The notes beneath the pieces were generated by a model. That model was not told the origin of the DNA, did not search any database, and worked only from the letters and a program-made list of their open reading frames with translations. Below, one piece after another: positions 1 to 9,088 of a stretch of DNA of 64,000 nt. Origin of the DNA: Alteriqipengyuania flavescens (GTDB taxonomy: Bacteria > Pseudomonadota > Alphaproteobacteria > Sphingomonadales > Sphingomonadaceae); contig NZ_CP129107.1 of assembly GCF_030406725.1 (NCBI RefSeq), forward strand, positions 1,840,501 through 1,904,500. Reading direction: 5' to 3'. A program made the translations under genes and the position numbers. Positions within the stretch are counted from its first letter, which is position 1. Every line of letters begins with the position of its first letter.

Positions 1-359
1 ACTTTCCACGTGTCGACGAATTCGTTCTTCTGCGGGCAGGGCCAGTGGATCAACAGCAGATCGACATGTTCGGGTCCCAGCCGCTTCAGGCTGTTGGCAA
101 AGGCCTTCTTGGTCCGGTCGAACCCCTGGCTTTCGTTACATATCTTCGCGGTCAGGAAGATGTCGCTCCAGTCCCCGATCCCTTCGCCAACGCCTTCCTC
201 GCTCTTTTAGATGGCGGCGGTGTCGACCAGCCAGTAGCCGGCTTCCAGCGCGGTCTTGACCGCATCGGCGGCATCGTCCTGATCGATCTGCCAGGTCCCG
301 AAGCCGAGCTGGGGAATCTGGCGGTCGTCGTTGAGGGTGAGGGTCGGTTGGTCGGTCAT
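1..359 (-). pseudogene. Aldo/keto reductase, in-frame stop at catalytic Tyr; runs off window edge
   Basis: The start at 359 is preceded by a good AAGGAG ribosome site. Fifty codons read as a normal aldo/keto reductase N-terminus (QIPQLGFGTWQ, then LVDTAAI) and end at a TAA (207-209). The same frame continues without another stop for 68 codons to the window edge and keeps family motifs: FLTAK with the catalytic Lys, and LLLIHWP with the catalytic His. In this family the Asp of DTAAIY and the following Tyr are the catalytic pair, and here the Tyr codon is exactly the TAA. The sequence therefore shows a single-base nonsense change (TAC or TAT to TAA) in an otherwise intact gene. It could be a real recent inactivation or a sequencing error. 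The product would be an NADPH-dependent carbonyl reductase of the DkgA type. The gene is divergent from purA. Confidence 0.85.
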
Positions 360-482
360 GGTTTCTCCTTGTATTTCCCTGCCATCGCGGGCGGCGACGT
401 CGATATCCGCCGCTCGCCGCTTGCCTCGCTCCGCCCAGCGGCCTAGGCCCCGCGCGTTTGCGCGCATTACCGGAAAAGATAG

Positions 483-1772
483 ATGGCCAACGTTACCGTG
501 ATCGGTGCCCAGTGGGGCGATGAAGGCAAGGGGAAGATCGTCGACTGGCTCGCCAGCCGGGCCGATGCGGTGGTCCGTTTCCAGGGCGGCCACAACGCCG
601 GCCATACGCTGGTGGTGGGCGACCAGACCTACAAGCTGTCCCTTCTGCCCAGCGGCATCGTGACCGGCACGCTCAGCATCGTCGGCAACGGGGTCGTGCT
701 CGATCCGTGGCACCTGAAGGAAGAGGTCGCCAAGTTGGAAGCGCAGGGCGTCACCATCACGCCCGACAATTTCGCCATTGCCGACAATTGCCCGCTGATC
801 CTGCCGCTCCATCGCGACCTCGACGGCCTGCGCGAAGCGGCCGCGGGCAAGGGCAAGATCGGCACCACCGGGCGCGGCATCGGCCCCGCTTACGAAGACA
901 AGGTCGGAAGGCGTGCGATCCGGGTATGCGACCTCGCCCACCTCGACAGTCTGGAACCGCAGCTCGACCGCCTGTGCGCCCACCACGACGCGCTGCGCGC
1001 CGGGTTCGACGAGGCCCCGGTCGATCGGGCCAAACTGGTCGAGGAATTGCGGGAAGTCGCCGACTTCGTACTGCAATTCGCACAGCCGGTGTGGAAGCGG
1101 CTGAAAAAGGTGCGCAAGGCGGGCGCGCGGATCCTGTTCGAAGGCGCGCAGGGCGTGCTGCTGGACGTCGATCACGGCACCTACCCCTTCGTCACCAGCT
1201 CCAATACCGTCAGCGGCACGGCGGCGAGCGGCAGCGGGCTGGGGCCGAACAGCACCGGCTTCGTGCTCGGCATCGTCAAGGCCTACACCACCCGCGTCGG
1301 CAGCGGCCCGTTCCCGACCGAGCTCGACAATGCGGACGGTCAGCGCCTCGGCGAACGGGGCCACGAATTCGGCACCGTCACCGGCCGCCAGCGCCGCTGT
1401 GGCTGGTTCGATGCCGTGCTGGTGCGCCAGAGCTGCGCGATCAGCGGCGTGACCGGCATCGCGCTCACCAAGGTGGACGTGCTCGACGGGTTCGAGACGG
1501 TCAGGATCTGCACCGGCTATCGCCTGCGCGGCAAGATCATGGACTATTACCCCTCGCACAGCGCCGACCAGGCGGAGGTCGAGCCGATCTACGAAGAGAT
1601 GGACGGCTGGCAAGAAACCACCGCCGGCGCGCGCAGCTGGGCGGACCTTCCGGCAAACGCGATCAAGTACATCCAGCGTATCCAGGAACTGATCGAAACG
1701 CCGGTGGCGCTGGTTTCCACCAGCCCGCAGCGCGACGATACCATCCTCGTGCGCGATCCGTTCGAGGACTGA
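483..1772 (+). CDS. purA: Adenylosuccinate synthetase
   Basis: The 429-residue protein matches the usual family length. It catalyses the GTP-dependent ligation of aspartate to IMP, the first committed step from IMP to AMP, in the cytoplasm. The N-terminal GDEGKGK phosphate-binding loop with Asp13 and the GGHNAGHT motif with His41 are both present; these are the catalytic pair of the family. The conserved [14 protein letters not shown] and TKVDVLDG segments follow in order. The start ATG gives the canonical [15 protein letters not shown] opening. It is divergent from the broken aldo/keto reductase, and a methyltransferase gene starts 17 bases after its stop. Confidence 0.98.
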   Translation: MANVTVIGAQWGDEGKGKIVDWLASRADAVVRFQGGHNAGHTLVVGDQTYKLSLLPSGIVTGTLSIVGNGVVLDPWHLKEEVAKLEAQGVTITPDNFAIADNCPLILPLHRDLDGLREAAAGKGKIGTTGRGIGPAYEDKVGRRAIRVCDLAHLDSLEPQLDRLCAHHDALRAGFDEAPVDRAKLVEELREVADFVLQFAQPVWKRLKKVRKAGARILFEGAQGVLLDVDHGTYPFVTSSNTVSGTAASGSGLGPNSTGFVLGIVKAYTTRVGSGPFPTELDNADGQRLGERGHEFGTVTGRQRRCGWFDAVLVRQSCAISGVTGIALTKVDVLDGFETVRICTGYRLRGKIMDYYPSHSADQAEVEPIYEEMDGWQETTAGARSWADLPANAIKYIQRIQELIETPVALVSTSPQRDDTILVRDPFED

Positions 1773-1789
1773 GCCGGCAGGCGCCGTCC

Positions 1790-2524
1790 ATGACCTCGCG
1801 CGAGAAGACCACCTTCATGCCGCGCAGCGACGGGGAAGCGCGGCCGACGCCGGCGGAGCGGGCGCTGGTGGCGGGCTGGGCGACGATCCAGTGGCCCTGG
1901 CTGGTCAAGAGCCTGTGGGGCGGGCGCAAGACCGACAAGGCGGCGCTGCTGGACCGGCTGGGGCTGGCTCAGGACGCCTTGCCACACCTCGGCAGCTGGA
2001 AAGCCGACACGATCTTCTTGAAGCGCATCGTCGATCATATCGAGCAGGCTAAACCCGCACAGGTGGTGGAACTCGGCTGCGGCGCGACCAGCCTGATCAT
2101 CGGCAAGGCGCTGGAACGTTATACCGACGGCGGCCGTGTCGACAGTTACGACCAGCACGGCGAATTCTGCGCGGCGACCGGCGAATGGCTGGCGGCAAAC
2201 GGGCTTGACCCGCATATCCACCATGCGCCGCTTGCCCCGGCCAGCGGTCGCTGGGCCTCCCACTGGTACGACATGGGCGCTGTGCCCGACCGTATCGACA
2301 TGCTGGTGATCGACGGGCCGGTGTGGACTTTCAACCCCTTCATCCGCGGTTCGGCCGAACGCTTGTTCGAGCGCATCCCGGTGGGGGGCTTGATCCTGCT
2401 CGACGATGGCGCACGGCCCGGGGAGCGGATGGTCGCCAATCGTTGGCGAAAGGCATGGCCGGACTTCCGCTTCGACTTGCTGCCGGGGCCGGCCGGCACG
2501 CTGCGGGGCGAGCGGATTTCTTGA
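1790..2524 (+). CDS. Class I SAM-dependent methyltransferase-like protein
   Basis: This is a 244-residue protein of the Rossmann-fold methyltransferase superfamily. VVELGCGATSLIIGKAL (about residues 81-97) is a typical motif I for S-adenosylmethionine binding, and DMLVIDGPV and GGLILLDDGA look like the later strands with acidic residues. The substrate is not apparent; small-molecule O-methyltransferases of the Methyltransf_24 type have this layout. The start was placed at the first ATG after purA; an internal ATG at 1818 is an alternative. It follows purA closely and may share its transcript. The TGA stop overlaps the TTGACA promoter element of the next gene. Confidence 0.75.
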   Translation: MTSREKTTFMPRSDGEARPTPAERALVAGWATIQWPWLVKSLWGGRKTDKAALLDRLGLAQDALPHLGSWKADTIFLKRIVDHIEQAKPAQVVELGCGATSLIIGKALERYTDGGRVDSYDQHGEFCAATGEWLAANGLDPHIHHAPLAPASGRWASHWYDMGAVPDRIDMLVIDGPVWTFNPFIRGSAERLFERIPVGGLILLDDGARPGERMVANRWRKAWPDFRFDLLPGPAGTLRGERIS

Positions 2525-2553
2525 CATAGTCCCGCTTTGTTCTACGTGTGTTC
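2521..2553 (+). promoter_or_regulatory. TTGACA promoter element with overlapping LexA-type box
   Basis: TTGACA lies at 2521-2526, and GTTCTACGTGTGTTC at 2539-2553 is a perfect GTTC-N7-GTTC direct repeat, the established LexA operator form in alphaproteobacteria. It covers the place where the -10 should be and ends 21 bases before the next ATG. An isolated match to this eight-base pattern is expected about twice per 64 kb on both strands. The promoter overlap is what makes this one credible. Confidence 0.55.
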
Positions 2554-2574
2554 TCCTAATTGGGGAGAATCGCG

Positions 2575-3564
2575 ATGGCGCAGGCCGGTTTCCAACTTTC
2601 GGGTAATGACGCGGGCGGACATGCCGCTGCGATCGATGCGCCGTTCGACCTGTCGGTTTCCGTCTTCGCCGACCGGGCGCATGTCCACGATACGATTCGC
2701 GATGATGCGCTGGCGGCGGGCTTCCGGCTGCAGGAAGCGGGTTCGGTAGAAATACTGGTAGAGGGCAACGCGCGGCCCATCGGCGACGTGGTGCTGCTCG
2801 ATTGCCCGGTGATGGACGGGCGCGCCTGCGCGGCCCTGTCCCGGCTCGACATGCGCGCGGCGAATGCGGGCTCCCAGCTGGTGGTGTCCACCTCGCTGGA
2901 GGCGCTGGAGGACGTGTTCGCCTGCCTCGACCAGTCGCAGCCGCAGATCCTCGTAAATCCCACCAGGGGAGAACGCGTAATTGCCCTCGGCCGGGTGCTC
3001 GGCACCATGCCCCGGATGCGAGCAAGGGAACTTTCGGGAGACGACCGGTTGACGCTGCTGCGACTGACCGAACAGGTCGGCCAGATCGCTGAGCGGCTGG
3101 AGGCGTTGTCGGAAAAGGACGCGGCCGGCAGCGCCTTCCGTCTCGGTTCGCCAAGTCCCACCTATCGCGGGCCGCAGGATGCCTCCAAGGCGCTGGTCAA
3201 GCCGCCGCGCCCGCCGCTGCCGGACCCGCGCCTCGTGCGGCGGATCATTCGCCAGCGGCAGCTGCGCAGCGAATTCTTCGACCGCGATCTCTTCGCCGAT
3301 CCGGCATGGGACATGCTGCTCGACCTGACTGCAGCCCGCGCCGAGCATACCCGGGTGTCCGTCACCAGCCTGTGCATCGCCAGCGGCGTGCCGCCCACTA
3401 CCGCGCTGCGCTGGATCGGGCAGATGACCGAAGCGGGGCTGATGGAGCGGGTGGAAGACGAGACCGACCGCCGCCGCGCCTTCATCGCGCTGAGCGACAA
3501 GGCTGCCGATGGCATGGCGCGCTATTTCGAGAAAGTCGGGGCGGACGCGTTGACCTTCGCCTGA
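2575..3564 (+). CDS. MarR-like winged-helix protein with N-terminal receiver-like region
   Basis: This is a 329-residue protein. Roughly residues 235-315 read as a winged helix-turn-helix of MarR type: SVTSLCIASGVPPTTALRWI is the helix-turn-helix and the wing follows at GLMERVEDETDRRRAFI. The first ~130 residues (FDLSVSVFADRA, VVLLDCPVMDG, QLVVSTSLEALEDV) alternate strands and helices like a response-regulator fold but lack a clear phosphorylation site. A predicted helix lies between (RLTEQVGQIAERLEAL). GGGGAGAA upstream of ATG 2575 fixes the start; a TTG at 2560 is weaker. Probably a cytoplasmic DNA-binding regulator. The LexA-type box over its promoter suggests DNA-damage control (inference). 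Confidence 0.75.
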   Translation: MAQAGFQLSGNDAGGHAAAIDAPFDLSVSVFADRAHVHDTIRDDALAAGFRLQEAGSVEILVEGNARPIGDVVLLDCPVMDGRACAALSRLDMRAANAGSQLVVSTSLEALEDVFACLDQSQPQILVNPTRGERVIALGRVLGTMPRMRARELSGDDRLTLLRLTEQVGQIAERLEALSEKDAAGSAFRLGSPSPTYRGPQDASKALVKPPRPPLPDPRLVRRIIRQRQLRSEFFDRDLFADPAWDMLLDLTAARAEHTRVSVTSLCIASGVPPTTALRWIGQMTEAGLMERVEDETDRRRAFIALSDKAADGMARYFEKVGADALTFA

Positions 3565-3573
3565 CGGCGCTGC

Positions 3574-4554
3574 CTAGCGGTGGTCGAAGGCCGCCTGCAC
3601 GTCGGCAGGTTCGGACAGGCCGTTCGCCAGCAGGACCTGCAACAGGATGCGCGACTTCGCCGGGCCGAGCGCGCGGGCGGCGACGAAGCCGTCGGTGTCG
3701 TCAGCCGGTTCGCGGTCGACGAGCCCTTCGCCCACCCTGCTCGACCGGACCACGATCACTCCGCGCGCTGCCGCTTTCGCCAGCGCGCGCCTGACGCCCT
3801 GCGGCATGGTCCCGGCGCCGAAGCCGGCCATAACCATGCCCGCCGGATTGCGCGACAGCACGTGGTCGACCGCGTCGGCCTCCATGCAGGCGCGGGCGTA
3901 GAGAATGGGCACCGTCGGCCAGGTTTCCGGAAAGTCGAAGCGCGCGGCCTCGCCGCTGCGCCATGGCGCGCCGAACCATTCGAGCGAGCTTGGGGTCACC
4001 GCAGCGACCGCATCGCGCGGGTAGCCGCGAAACGCATCGGTCCCGCCGGTGCGCGCCTTGCGGGCGTCGCGCGCGGCGATCACCCGGTCGCTCATCACCA
4101 GCAGCACGCCCCGACCGGCCGCATCGGCGTCGCCCGCCACGCGCACCGCGTTGGCGAAGTTGCGTAGCCCGTCGCTCCCGACCGCGTCGGCAGGGCGCAT
4201 CGCGCCGACCAGCACCACGGGCTTGGTCGCCGGCAAGGTGAGGTCGAGCAGCAGCGCGGTTTCCTCGGCGGTATCCGTGCCGTGGGTGATGACGATGCCG
4301 CCCACCGCGGGATCGTCCATCGCCTCAGCACAGGCCGTGTGCAGGGCGCGCCAGATGTCGGGGGTGATATCCTCCGAACCGATCGCCGCGACCTGCCGCC
4401 CCTCCAGCCGCGCCTCCAGCCCCAGCGGGCCCGCCATGTCGAGGAAACTGCCGATCTCGATCTGCCCGGGCCGGTAATCGGCCCTCGTCGCCGATCCGGC
4501 CTGCCCGGCAATCGTGCCGCCCGTTGCCAGGACGAGGATGCGGGGCGGGGTCAT
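3574..4554 (-). CDS. L-asparaginase family amidohydrolase
   Basis: The 326-residue enzyme has both asparaginase signature motifs. LATGGTIAG at residues 9-17 carries the nucleophilic threonine (Thr14), and ITHGTDTAEETA carries the second Thr-Asp pair. The family hydrolyses L-asparagine to aspartate and ammonia. No signal peptide is visible, so a cytoplasmic type I-like enzyme is more likely than a secreted type II enzyme. The stop is convergent with the winged-helix gene (gap of 9 bases), and a TonB-C-like gene lies 9 bases upstream on the same strand. Confidence 0.92.
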   Translation of the reverse strand: MTPPRILVLATGGTIAGQAGSATRADYRPGQIEIGSFLDMAGPLGLEARLEGRQVAAIGSEDITPDIWRALHTACAEAMDDPAVGGIVITHGTDTAEETALLLDLTLPATKPVVLVGAMRPADAVGSDGLRNFANAVRVAGDADAAGRGVLLVMSDRVIAARDARKARTGGTDAFRGYPRDAVAAVTPSSLEWFGAPWRSGEAARFDFPETWPTVPILYARACMEADAVDHVLSRNPAGMVMAGFGAGTMPQGVRRALAKAAARGVIVVRSSRVGEGLVDREPADDTDGFVAARALGPAKSRILLQVLLANGLSEPADVQAAFDHR

Positions 4555-4563
4555 CCCTCGTGC

Positions 4564-5316
4564 CTAGAGATCGAATTTCACCAGCACGAGAAGCGGGAAC
4601 GTGGCATCGCGCAATTCCGGGGCCCCCTTCAACGCGGGCTCGAACACGGCATGCTTTCGCAGCGCGGCGCAAAGTTCGGCTTCGCTGGTCTCGGTCGGTT
4701 CCTCGATCTCGGCGCGACAACTCGCAATCCGGCCGGCGCGGTTGATCTGCAGCTCGTTGGTTACGATTGCCACCGGGGCCGGCGGCATGTCCGGCCGGAT
4801 GCCGATCGCCGCAAGAAGGTCCTCCGCCCAGAGTTCGAAGTTCAAGGGGACCGGCCCGGTCAACCGGAGCACGTTGTTACCTTGGGGAATCTGGTATCTG
4901 ATCGCGGTGCTGCAATTGCTCGCAACCGGTTCCCCATTCAGGTCCAGCGCAGGATTGAACTGCGCAAACCGGACCATGCCGTCGCAGGCGGCCGTGTCGA
5001 GTGCGGCGCTACCGTTGCTTGTCGTCAAGGTACAGCTGTCGACCCGGCCATCGGTGTTGACGGTTACCCGCAACCGGACATTCCCTTCCTCGAGGTTCCG
5101 CAGGGCCGCGGCCGGATAGTTCTCCTGGATGCTCCTCGCCCAGCGCCCCTGATGATGTGGTGAGACACCGCCAGGAACTTCCGACGGCGGCGGAACGGGC
5201 GCGGTCTTTCTTTCCACTTTGGGTTCGCCGGCGCGTTCCTGGCCAAGCGCACCGGCCGGCAGGACAATAACGAAGAAAGCGAGGGGCAAAGCGACCGCGG
5301 GGAGGGATTTTCTCAT
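4564..5316 (-). CDS. Secreted protein with TonB C-terminal-like domain
   Basis: This is a 250-residue protein with an N-terminal signal peptide (MRKSLPAVALPLAFFVIVLP, cleavage after ALG). The central part (NLEEGNVRLRVTVNTDGRVD, then SCTLTTSNGSAALDTAAC) matches the TonB C-terminal fold seen in many periplasmic energy-transducer-like proteins of sphingomonads. There is no proline-rich TonB linker and no long transmembrane anchor beyond the signal. The start was chosen to give the signal peptide; a longer reading extends 30 residues upstream without plausible coding character. Function is unknown; it may bind an outer-membrane partner. Confidence 0.7.
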   Translation of the reverse strand: MRKSLPAVALPLAFFVIVLPAGALGQERAGEPKVERKTAPVPPPSEVPGGVSPHHQGRWARSIQENYPAAALRNLEEGNVRLRVTVNTDGRVDSCTLTTSNGSAALDTAACDGMVRFAQFNPALDLNGEPVASNCSTAIRYQIPQGNNVLRLTGPVPLNFELWAEDLLAAIGIRPDMPPAPVAIVTNELQINRAGRIASCRAEIEEPTETSEAELCAALRKHAVFEPALKGAPELRDATFPLLVLVKFDL

Positions 5317-5413
5317 GCCATCGTCATGGCTTCGCCCGATTGAACGGTCAACCGGGCCAACTCGCGGCTTGACCCTGCCGCCATCCGCGCGGTAACGGCG
5401 CGGCACCGAACAG

Positions 5414-5489
5414 GGGCGGTTAGCTCAGCTGGTAGAGCATCTCGTTTACACCGAGAGGGTCGGCGGTTCGAACCCGTCACCGCCCACCA
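5414..5489 (+). tRNA. tRNA-Val (anticodon TAC)
   Basis: The 76-base cloverleaf has acceptor arms GGGCGGT and ACCGCCC with an encoded CCA end. The D-arm includes TAGCTCAGCTGGTAGAGCA. The anticodon stem TCTCG/CGAGA encloses loop TTTACAC with anticodon TAC, and the T-arm contains GGTTCGAAC. It reads GUN valine codons, mainly GUA and GUG. It stands alone between two oppositely oriented protein genes. Confidence 0.97.
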
Positions 5490-5536
5490 GTTTCAGCAAG
5501 ACAATTTCATCCGGGGGAGGAAATTGCGCTGAAACT
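5489..5536 (+). terminator. Stem-loop just after tRNA-Val
   Basis: AGTTTCAGC (5489-5497) pairs perfectly with GCTGAAACT (5528-5536), and a nested AATTTC/GAAATT pair (5503-5508 with 5520-5525) extends the stem. The hairpin starts on the last base of the tRNA. It may terminate or help process the tRNA transcript. There is no T-run, so intrinsic termination is uncertain. Confidence 0.5.
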
Positions 5537-5567
5537 CCCGAGCGGAGCGAAGGTGCGCCGAGCCCGC

Positions 5568-6149
5568 TTAACCACCTCCCCCTTTTCCGCCGCCAAGCGC
5601 CTCTTCCACCAGCGCGCGGGATTCCGCGTCGGTCCAGTCGCGGTCGCCGGAGTAGCGCCACAGCTCGCGCCCGGCGGCATCGTACAGCACGGTCAGCGGC
5701 AGGCCCACGTTGACGCCGTAAGCGCCGGCGAAATCGGCGTCCGGGTCCAGCCACGGTTCCAGCTTCGCGAAACCGGCCTCTTCGAAATAGGGGACCACTG
5801 CCTCGGCACCGGTCAGGTCCTGGCTCACGGCCAGCACCTTCAGCTCGCCCGCATACTCGCCGGCCAGCGCGTCCAGAGTCGGCATCTCCGCTTTGCACGG
5901 CGCGCACCACGTCGCCCACAGGTTCACCAGCACCGGCGCGCCTTCCAGCGAGCCGGGGTCGAGCGTGCGCCCGGCAGGATCGGTCAGGACGGTGTCGGGC
6001 AGGGGGCTTCCCGCGGCGCTGCGATCCAGCCCGGCAACGCCCTGCTTGGCCGGGGCGGAGTTTTCCTTCGGTTGCGCGCCCCTGTCGCTTTGCCTATCGC
6101 AAGCCGTCATCGGCACGGCGAGCAGCGCGGCCAGCAAAAGGGCGGACAT
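5568..6149 (-). CDS. TlpA-like thioredoxin-fold lipoprotein
   Basis: The 193-residue protein has a short hydrophobic signal ending in a lipobox-like MTAC, so it is probably lipid-anchored and periplasmic. The domain that follows is TlpA/ResA-like: [20 protein letters not shown] contains the WCAPC redox motif, and GLPLTVLYD has the conserved cis-proline region. Such proteins reduce disulfides, often for cytochrome c or CuA-centre maturation. The ATG at 6147-6149 overlaps the argH start on the other strand (CATG); an alternative ATG at 6170 would deepen the overlap to 23 bases and has slightly better ribosome-site spacing. The C-terminus ends in a short glycine-rich tail. Confidence 0.88.
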   Translation of the reverse strand: MSALLLAALLAVPMTACDRQSDRGAQPKENSAPAKQGVAGLDRSAAGSPLPDTVLTDPAGRTLDPGSLEGAPVLVNLWATWCAPCKAEMPTLDALAGEYAGELKVLAVSQDLTGAEAVVPYFEEAGFAKLEPWLDPDADFAGAYGVNVGLPLTVLYDAAGRELWRYSGDRDWTDAESRALVEEALGGGKGGGG

Positions 6150-7587
6150 GGCAGAGGAGGATAGCGACATTCCGGGCTCCGGCTCTGCCGCCAGCAACAG
6201 CATGTGGGGCGGCAGGTTCGCCGGTGGACCTAGCGCGATCATGCGCGAAATCAACGCCTCGATCCCGTTCGACAAGCGGCTGTGGCGCGAGGATATCGAG
6301 GCGAGCAAGGCGCATGTCGCCATGCTGGGCAGGCAGGGCGTGCTGACGGCAAGCGACGCGCAGGCGATCGCCGAGGGGCTCGACCGGGTCGCCGCCGAGT
6401 ATGAAACGAACGGCGTGCCCGAGGACTGGGACCTCGAAGACATCCACATGACCACCGAAAGCCGGCTGGCCGAACTGATCGGGCCGGTCGCCGGGCGCCT
6501 CCACACCGGGCGCAGCCGCAACGACCAAGTGGCGACGGATTTCAAGATGTGGGTCGATCAAGCCATGTGGCAAGCCCACGATGATCTGCACCGTTTGCAA
6601 GAGGCCTTGGTGAAAAGGGCGGAAGAGCATGCGGATTCCATCATGCCCGGCTTCACCCATTTGCAGACGGCGCAGCCGGTCACGCTAGGTCATCACCTGA
6701 TGGCGTATTACGAAATGTTCGAGCGGGATAGGAGCCGTTTCGTGTCGGCAGCCGTAAGGCTCGGCGAATGCCCGCTCGGCAGCGCAGCACTGGCGGGCAC
6801 GGGGTACGACCTCGACCGCGAATTCACCGCAGACTTGCTCGGCTTTGCCAAGGGTCCGACGCGCAACAGCCTCGATGCCGTCAGCGATCGCGATTTCGCG
6901 CTGGATTACCTGCATGCCGCCAGCACTTGCGCCATCCACCTGTCGCGCCTGGCGGAAGAGTTCATCACCTGGGCCAGCCAGCCTTTCGGCTTCGTGCAGA
7001 TGCCCGACACGCTGAGCACCGGCAGCTCGATCATGCCGCAGAAGAAGAACCCCGACGCGGCGGAGCTGGTGCGCGGCCATGCCGGGCGGATCATCGGTTG
7101 CGCCACCGCGCTGATGGTGACGATGAAGGGCCTGCCGCTCGCCTATTCGAAAGACATGCAGGACGACAAGCCGCCGGTCTTCGAAGCCGCAGACCTGCTG
7201 ACCCTGTGCCTCGCCGCGATGGAAGGCATGGTGGCGGGCGCGACGTTCCGCACGGCGCGCATGCGGCAGGCTGCGGAACTGGGCTATGCCACCGCGACCG
7301 ACCTTGCCGACTGGCTGGTGACGAAAGCCGACGTGCCGTTCCGCGAAGCGCATCACATCACCGGCGCGCTGGTGCGAATGGCGGAGGAACGCGGCTGCGC
7401 GCTCGACCAGCTGCCGCTCAAGGACATGCAGCAGGTCGACCCGCGTATCGACGCCAGCGTCTTCGATGCGCTATCGGTCGACGCATCGGTCGCGGCCCGC
7501 AAGAGCTTCGGCGGAACCGCGCCGGACCAGGTTCGCGCCCGGATCGCCGAAGCGCGCGAGGCGCTTTCAATGGAGGACGAGGAATGA
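6148..7587 (+). CDS. argH: Argininosuccinate lyase
   Basis: The 479-residue enzyme cleaves argininosuccinate to arginine and fumarate, the last step of arginine synthesis. The canonical MWGGRFAGG opening occurs 18 residues in, [12 protein letters not shown] is present, and the fumarase-superfamily signature [12 protein letters not shown] carries the catalytic serine loop. The chosen start (ATG 6148) is preceded by AAAAGGG; the ATG at 6202 (MWGGRF) is a shorter alternative. The stop overlaps the next gene (ATGA), and argH-lptM-lysA form one coupled operon. Confidence 0.97.
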   Translation: MAEEDSDIPGSGSAASNSMWGGRFAGGPSAIMREINASIPFDKRLWREDIEASKAHVAMLGRQGVLTASDAQAIAEGLDRVAAEYETNGVPEDWDLEDIHMTTESRLAELIGPVAGRLHTGRSRNDQVATDFKMWVDQAMWQAHDDLHRLQEALVKRAEEHADSIMPGFTHLQTAQPVTLGHHLMAYYEMFERDRSRFVSAAVRLGECPLGSAALAGTGYDLDREFTADLLGFAKGPTRNSLDAVSDRDFALDYLHAASTCAIHLSRLAEEFITWASQPFGFVQMPDTLSTGSSIMPQKKNPDAAELVRGHAGRIIGCATALMVTMKGLPLAYSKDMQDDKPPVFEAADLLTLCLAAMEGMVAGATFRTARMRQAAELGYATATDLADWLVTKADVPFREAHHITGALVRMAEERGCALDQLPLKDMQQVDPRIDASVFDALSVDASVAARKSFGGTAPDQVRARIAEAREALSMEDEE

Positions 7588-7823
7588 GCGGCAGGCCCCT
7601 GATATTGCTCGCTGCACTGGCGATATCCGCCTGCGGTTCGAAAGCCCCGCTTGAACCGGTGGCGGGCGAGGCGCTGCCGCCGCGGCCCTATGGCGCGGAC
7701 TATACGCCCGATAGCGAGGAGCTGCTCGAACCGGCGGTAACCGCCGTGCCCGCCCGCGACATCGAACTGCGCGAACGATCTGAGGAGCGCGAGGACGACC
7801 CCTTCGACCTCCCGCCCGAATAA
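7584..7823 (+). CDS. lptM: LptM-like small lipoprotein
   Basis: This is a 79-residue lipoprotein: a short signal peptide with lipobox AISAC (Cys17), then CGSKAPLEP, which matches the CGxKGPL core of the LptM/YifL family. LptM assists oxidative maturation of the outer-membrane LPS translocon LptD. The rest is proline- and acid-rich and probably disordered. Position between argH and lysA, with ATGA overlap upstream and TAATG overlap downstream, is the usual LptM neighbourhood. Assignment rests on the short core motif and context. Confidence 0.75.
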   Translation: MSGRPLILLAALAISACGSKAPLEPVAGEALPPRPYGADYTPDSEELLEPAVTAVPARDIELRERSEEREDDPFDLPPE

Positions 7824-9088
7824 TGGACCATTTCGCCCTTCGCGACGGCGTCCTCCATGCAGAGGACGTGCCGCTGCCGGCCATCGCGGACGCAGTGGGC
7901 ACGCCGGTCTATGTCTATTCCCGCGCCACGCTGGAACGCCACGCCCGCGTGTTCCGCGAGGCGGTGGCGGGGCTGGGCGAGGGCGAGCCGCTGGTCGCCT
8001 TCGCGGTCAAGGCCAACCCCAACCTCGCCGTGCTGAAAGTGCTGGCGCGCGAGGGACTGGGGGCCGACGTCGTCTCCGGCGGGGAGCTGGCCCGTGCGCT
8101 CGCCGCCGAGATGCCGCCGGAAAAGATCGTCTTCAGCGGCGTCGGCAAGACCCGCGCGGAACTGGAGCAGGGGCTGGATGCCGGCATCTTCCAGTTCAAT
8201 CTCGAAAGCGAGGAAGAAGGGGTTGAACTGGCAGGGATCGCCCGCGCGCGCGGGATCGAGGCCCGCTGCGCCTTGCGGATCAATCCCGATGTCGATGCGG
8301 GCACCCACGACAAGATTTCCACCGGCAAGGCGGACAACAAATTCGGAGTGCCGATCGGCGAGGCGGAAGGCATCTTCGCCCGCCTGTCCGCGCTGGGCGG
8401 GCTGCGCCTGCGCGGCATCGCGCTCCACATCGGAAGCCAGCTGGGCGAACTCGAACCGCTCGAAACGGCTTTCGCAAAGGTCGGCAAGCTACTGGAATCG
8501 CTGCGCGCGGCGGGCCACGACATGCGCCATGTCGACCTCGGCGGCGGGCTCGGTGTGCCCTACAAGGACGGCGAGCGCTTCCCCAGCCCGGCGGAGTATG
8601 GCGCGATGGTGGCGCGGGCGACCGCGGGCTGGGGCGTGCGGCTGGTGTTCGAACCGGGCCGCGTGATTGCCGGCAATGCGGGCGTGATGCTGACGCGGGT
8701 GATCCGCAAGAAACAGGGCGTGCGCGACCCGTTCCTGGTCGTGGATGCAGCGATGAACGACCTCGCGCGCCCGGCGCTCTACGGCGCATACCACCATTTC
8801 GTCGCGGTCGAGCCGCGCGGCGCGCAGGAAACGGCGAACATCGTCGGCCCGATCTGCGAAACCGGCGACACGTTTGCCATGGGCCGCGAATGCGACGCGC
8901 TGGAGGCTGGCGAGCTCGCGGTCTTCCGCACCGCCGGCGCTTACGGGGCGACGATGGCGTCGAGCTATAACTCGCGCGGCTTCGTGGCCGAAGTGCTGGT
9001 CGATGGCGACAAATTCGCGGTGGTCGCGGACCGGATCGCCGCGGGCGCGATCATGGATGCGGAGCGCGTGCCCGAATGGCTGGCATAG
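7823..9088 (+). CDS. lysA: Diaminopimelate decarboxylase
   Basis: The 421-residue fold-type III PLP enzyme converts meso-diaminopimelate to L-lysine. AFAVKANPN places the PLP lysine at residue 63. The HIGSQ motif, the glycine-rich DLGGGLGVPY phosphate site, EPGR and the C-terminal CETGDTFA region with its active-site cysteine are all present. The start overlaps the lptM stop by one base, so translation is probably coupled. The end overlaps the siroheme gene by 13 bases. Confidence 0.97.
   Translation: MDHFALRDGVLHAEDVPLPAIADAVGTPVYVYSRATLERHARVFREAVAGLGEGEPLVAFAVKANPNLAVLKVLAREGLGADVVSGGELARALAAEMPPEKIVFSGVGKTRAELEQGLDAGIFQFNLESEEEGVELAGIARARGIEARCALRINPDVDAGTHDKISTGKADNKFGVPIGEAEGIFARLSALGGLRLRGIALHIGSQLGELEPLETAFAKVGKLLESLRAAGHDMRHVDLGGGLGVPYKDGERFPSPAEYGAMVARATAGWGVRLVFEPGRVIAGNAGVMLTRVIRKKQGVRDPFLVVDAAMNDLARPALYGAYHHFVAVEPRGAQETANIVGPICETGDTFAMGRECDALEAGELAVFRTAGAYGATMASSYNSRGFVAEVLVDGDKFAVVADRIAAGAIMDAERVPEWLA

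Noticed and set aside
207-1613. Long minus-strand open frame opposite purA
   Set aside because: A GC-skew shadow; only its last 50 codons (from 359) are real, as the aldo/keto reductase N-terminus.
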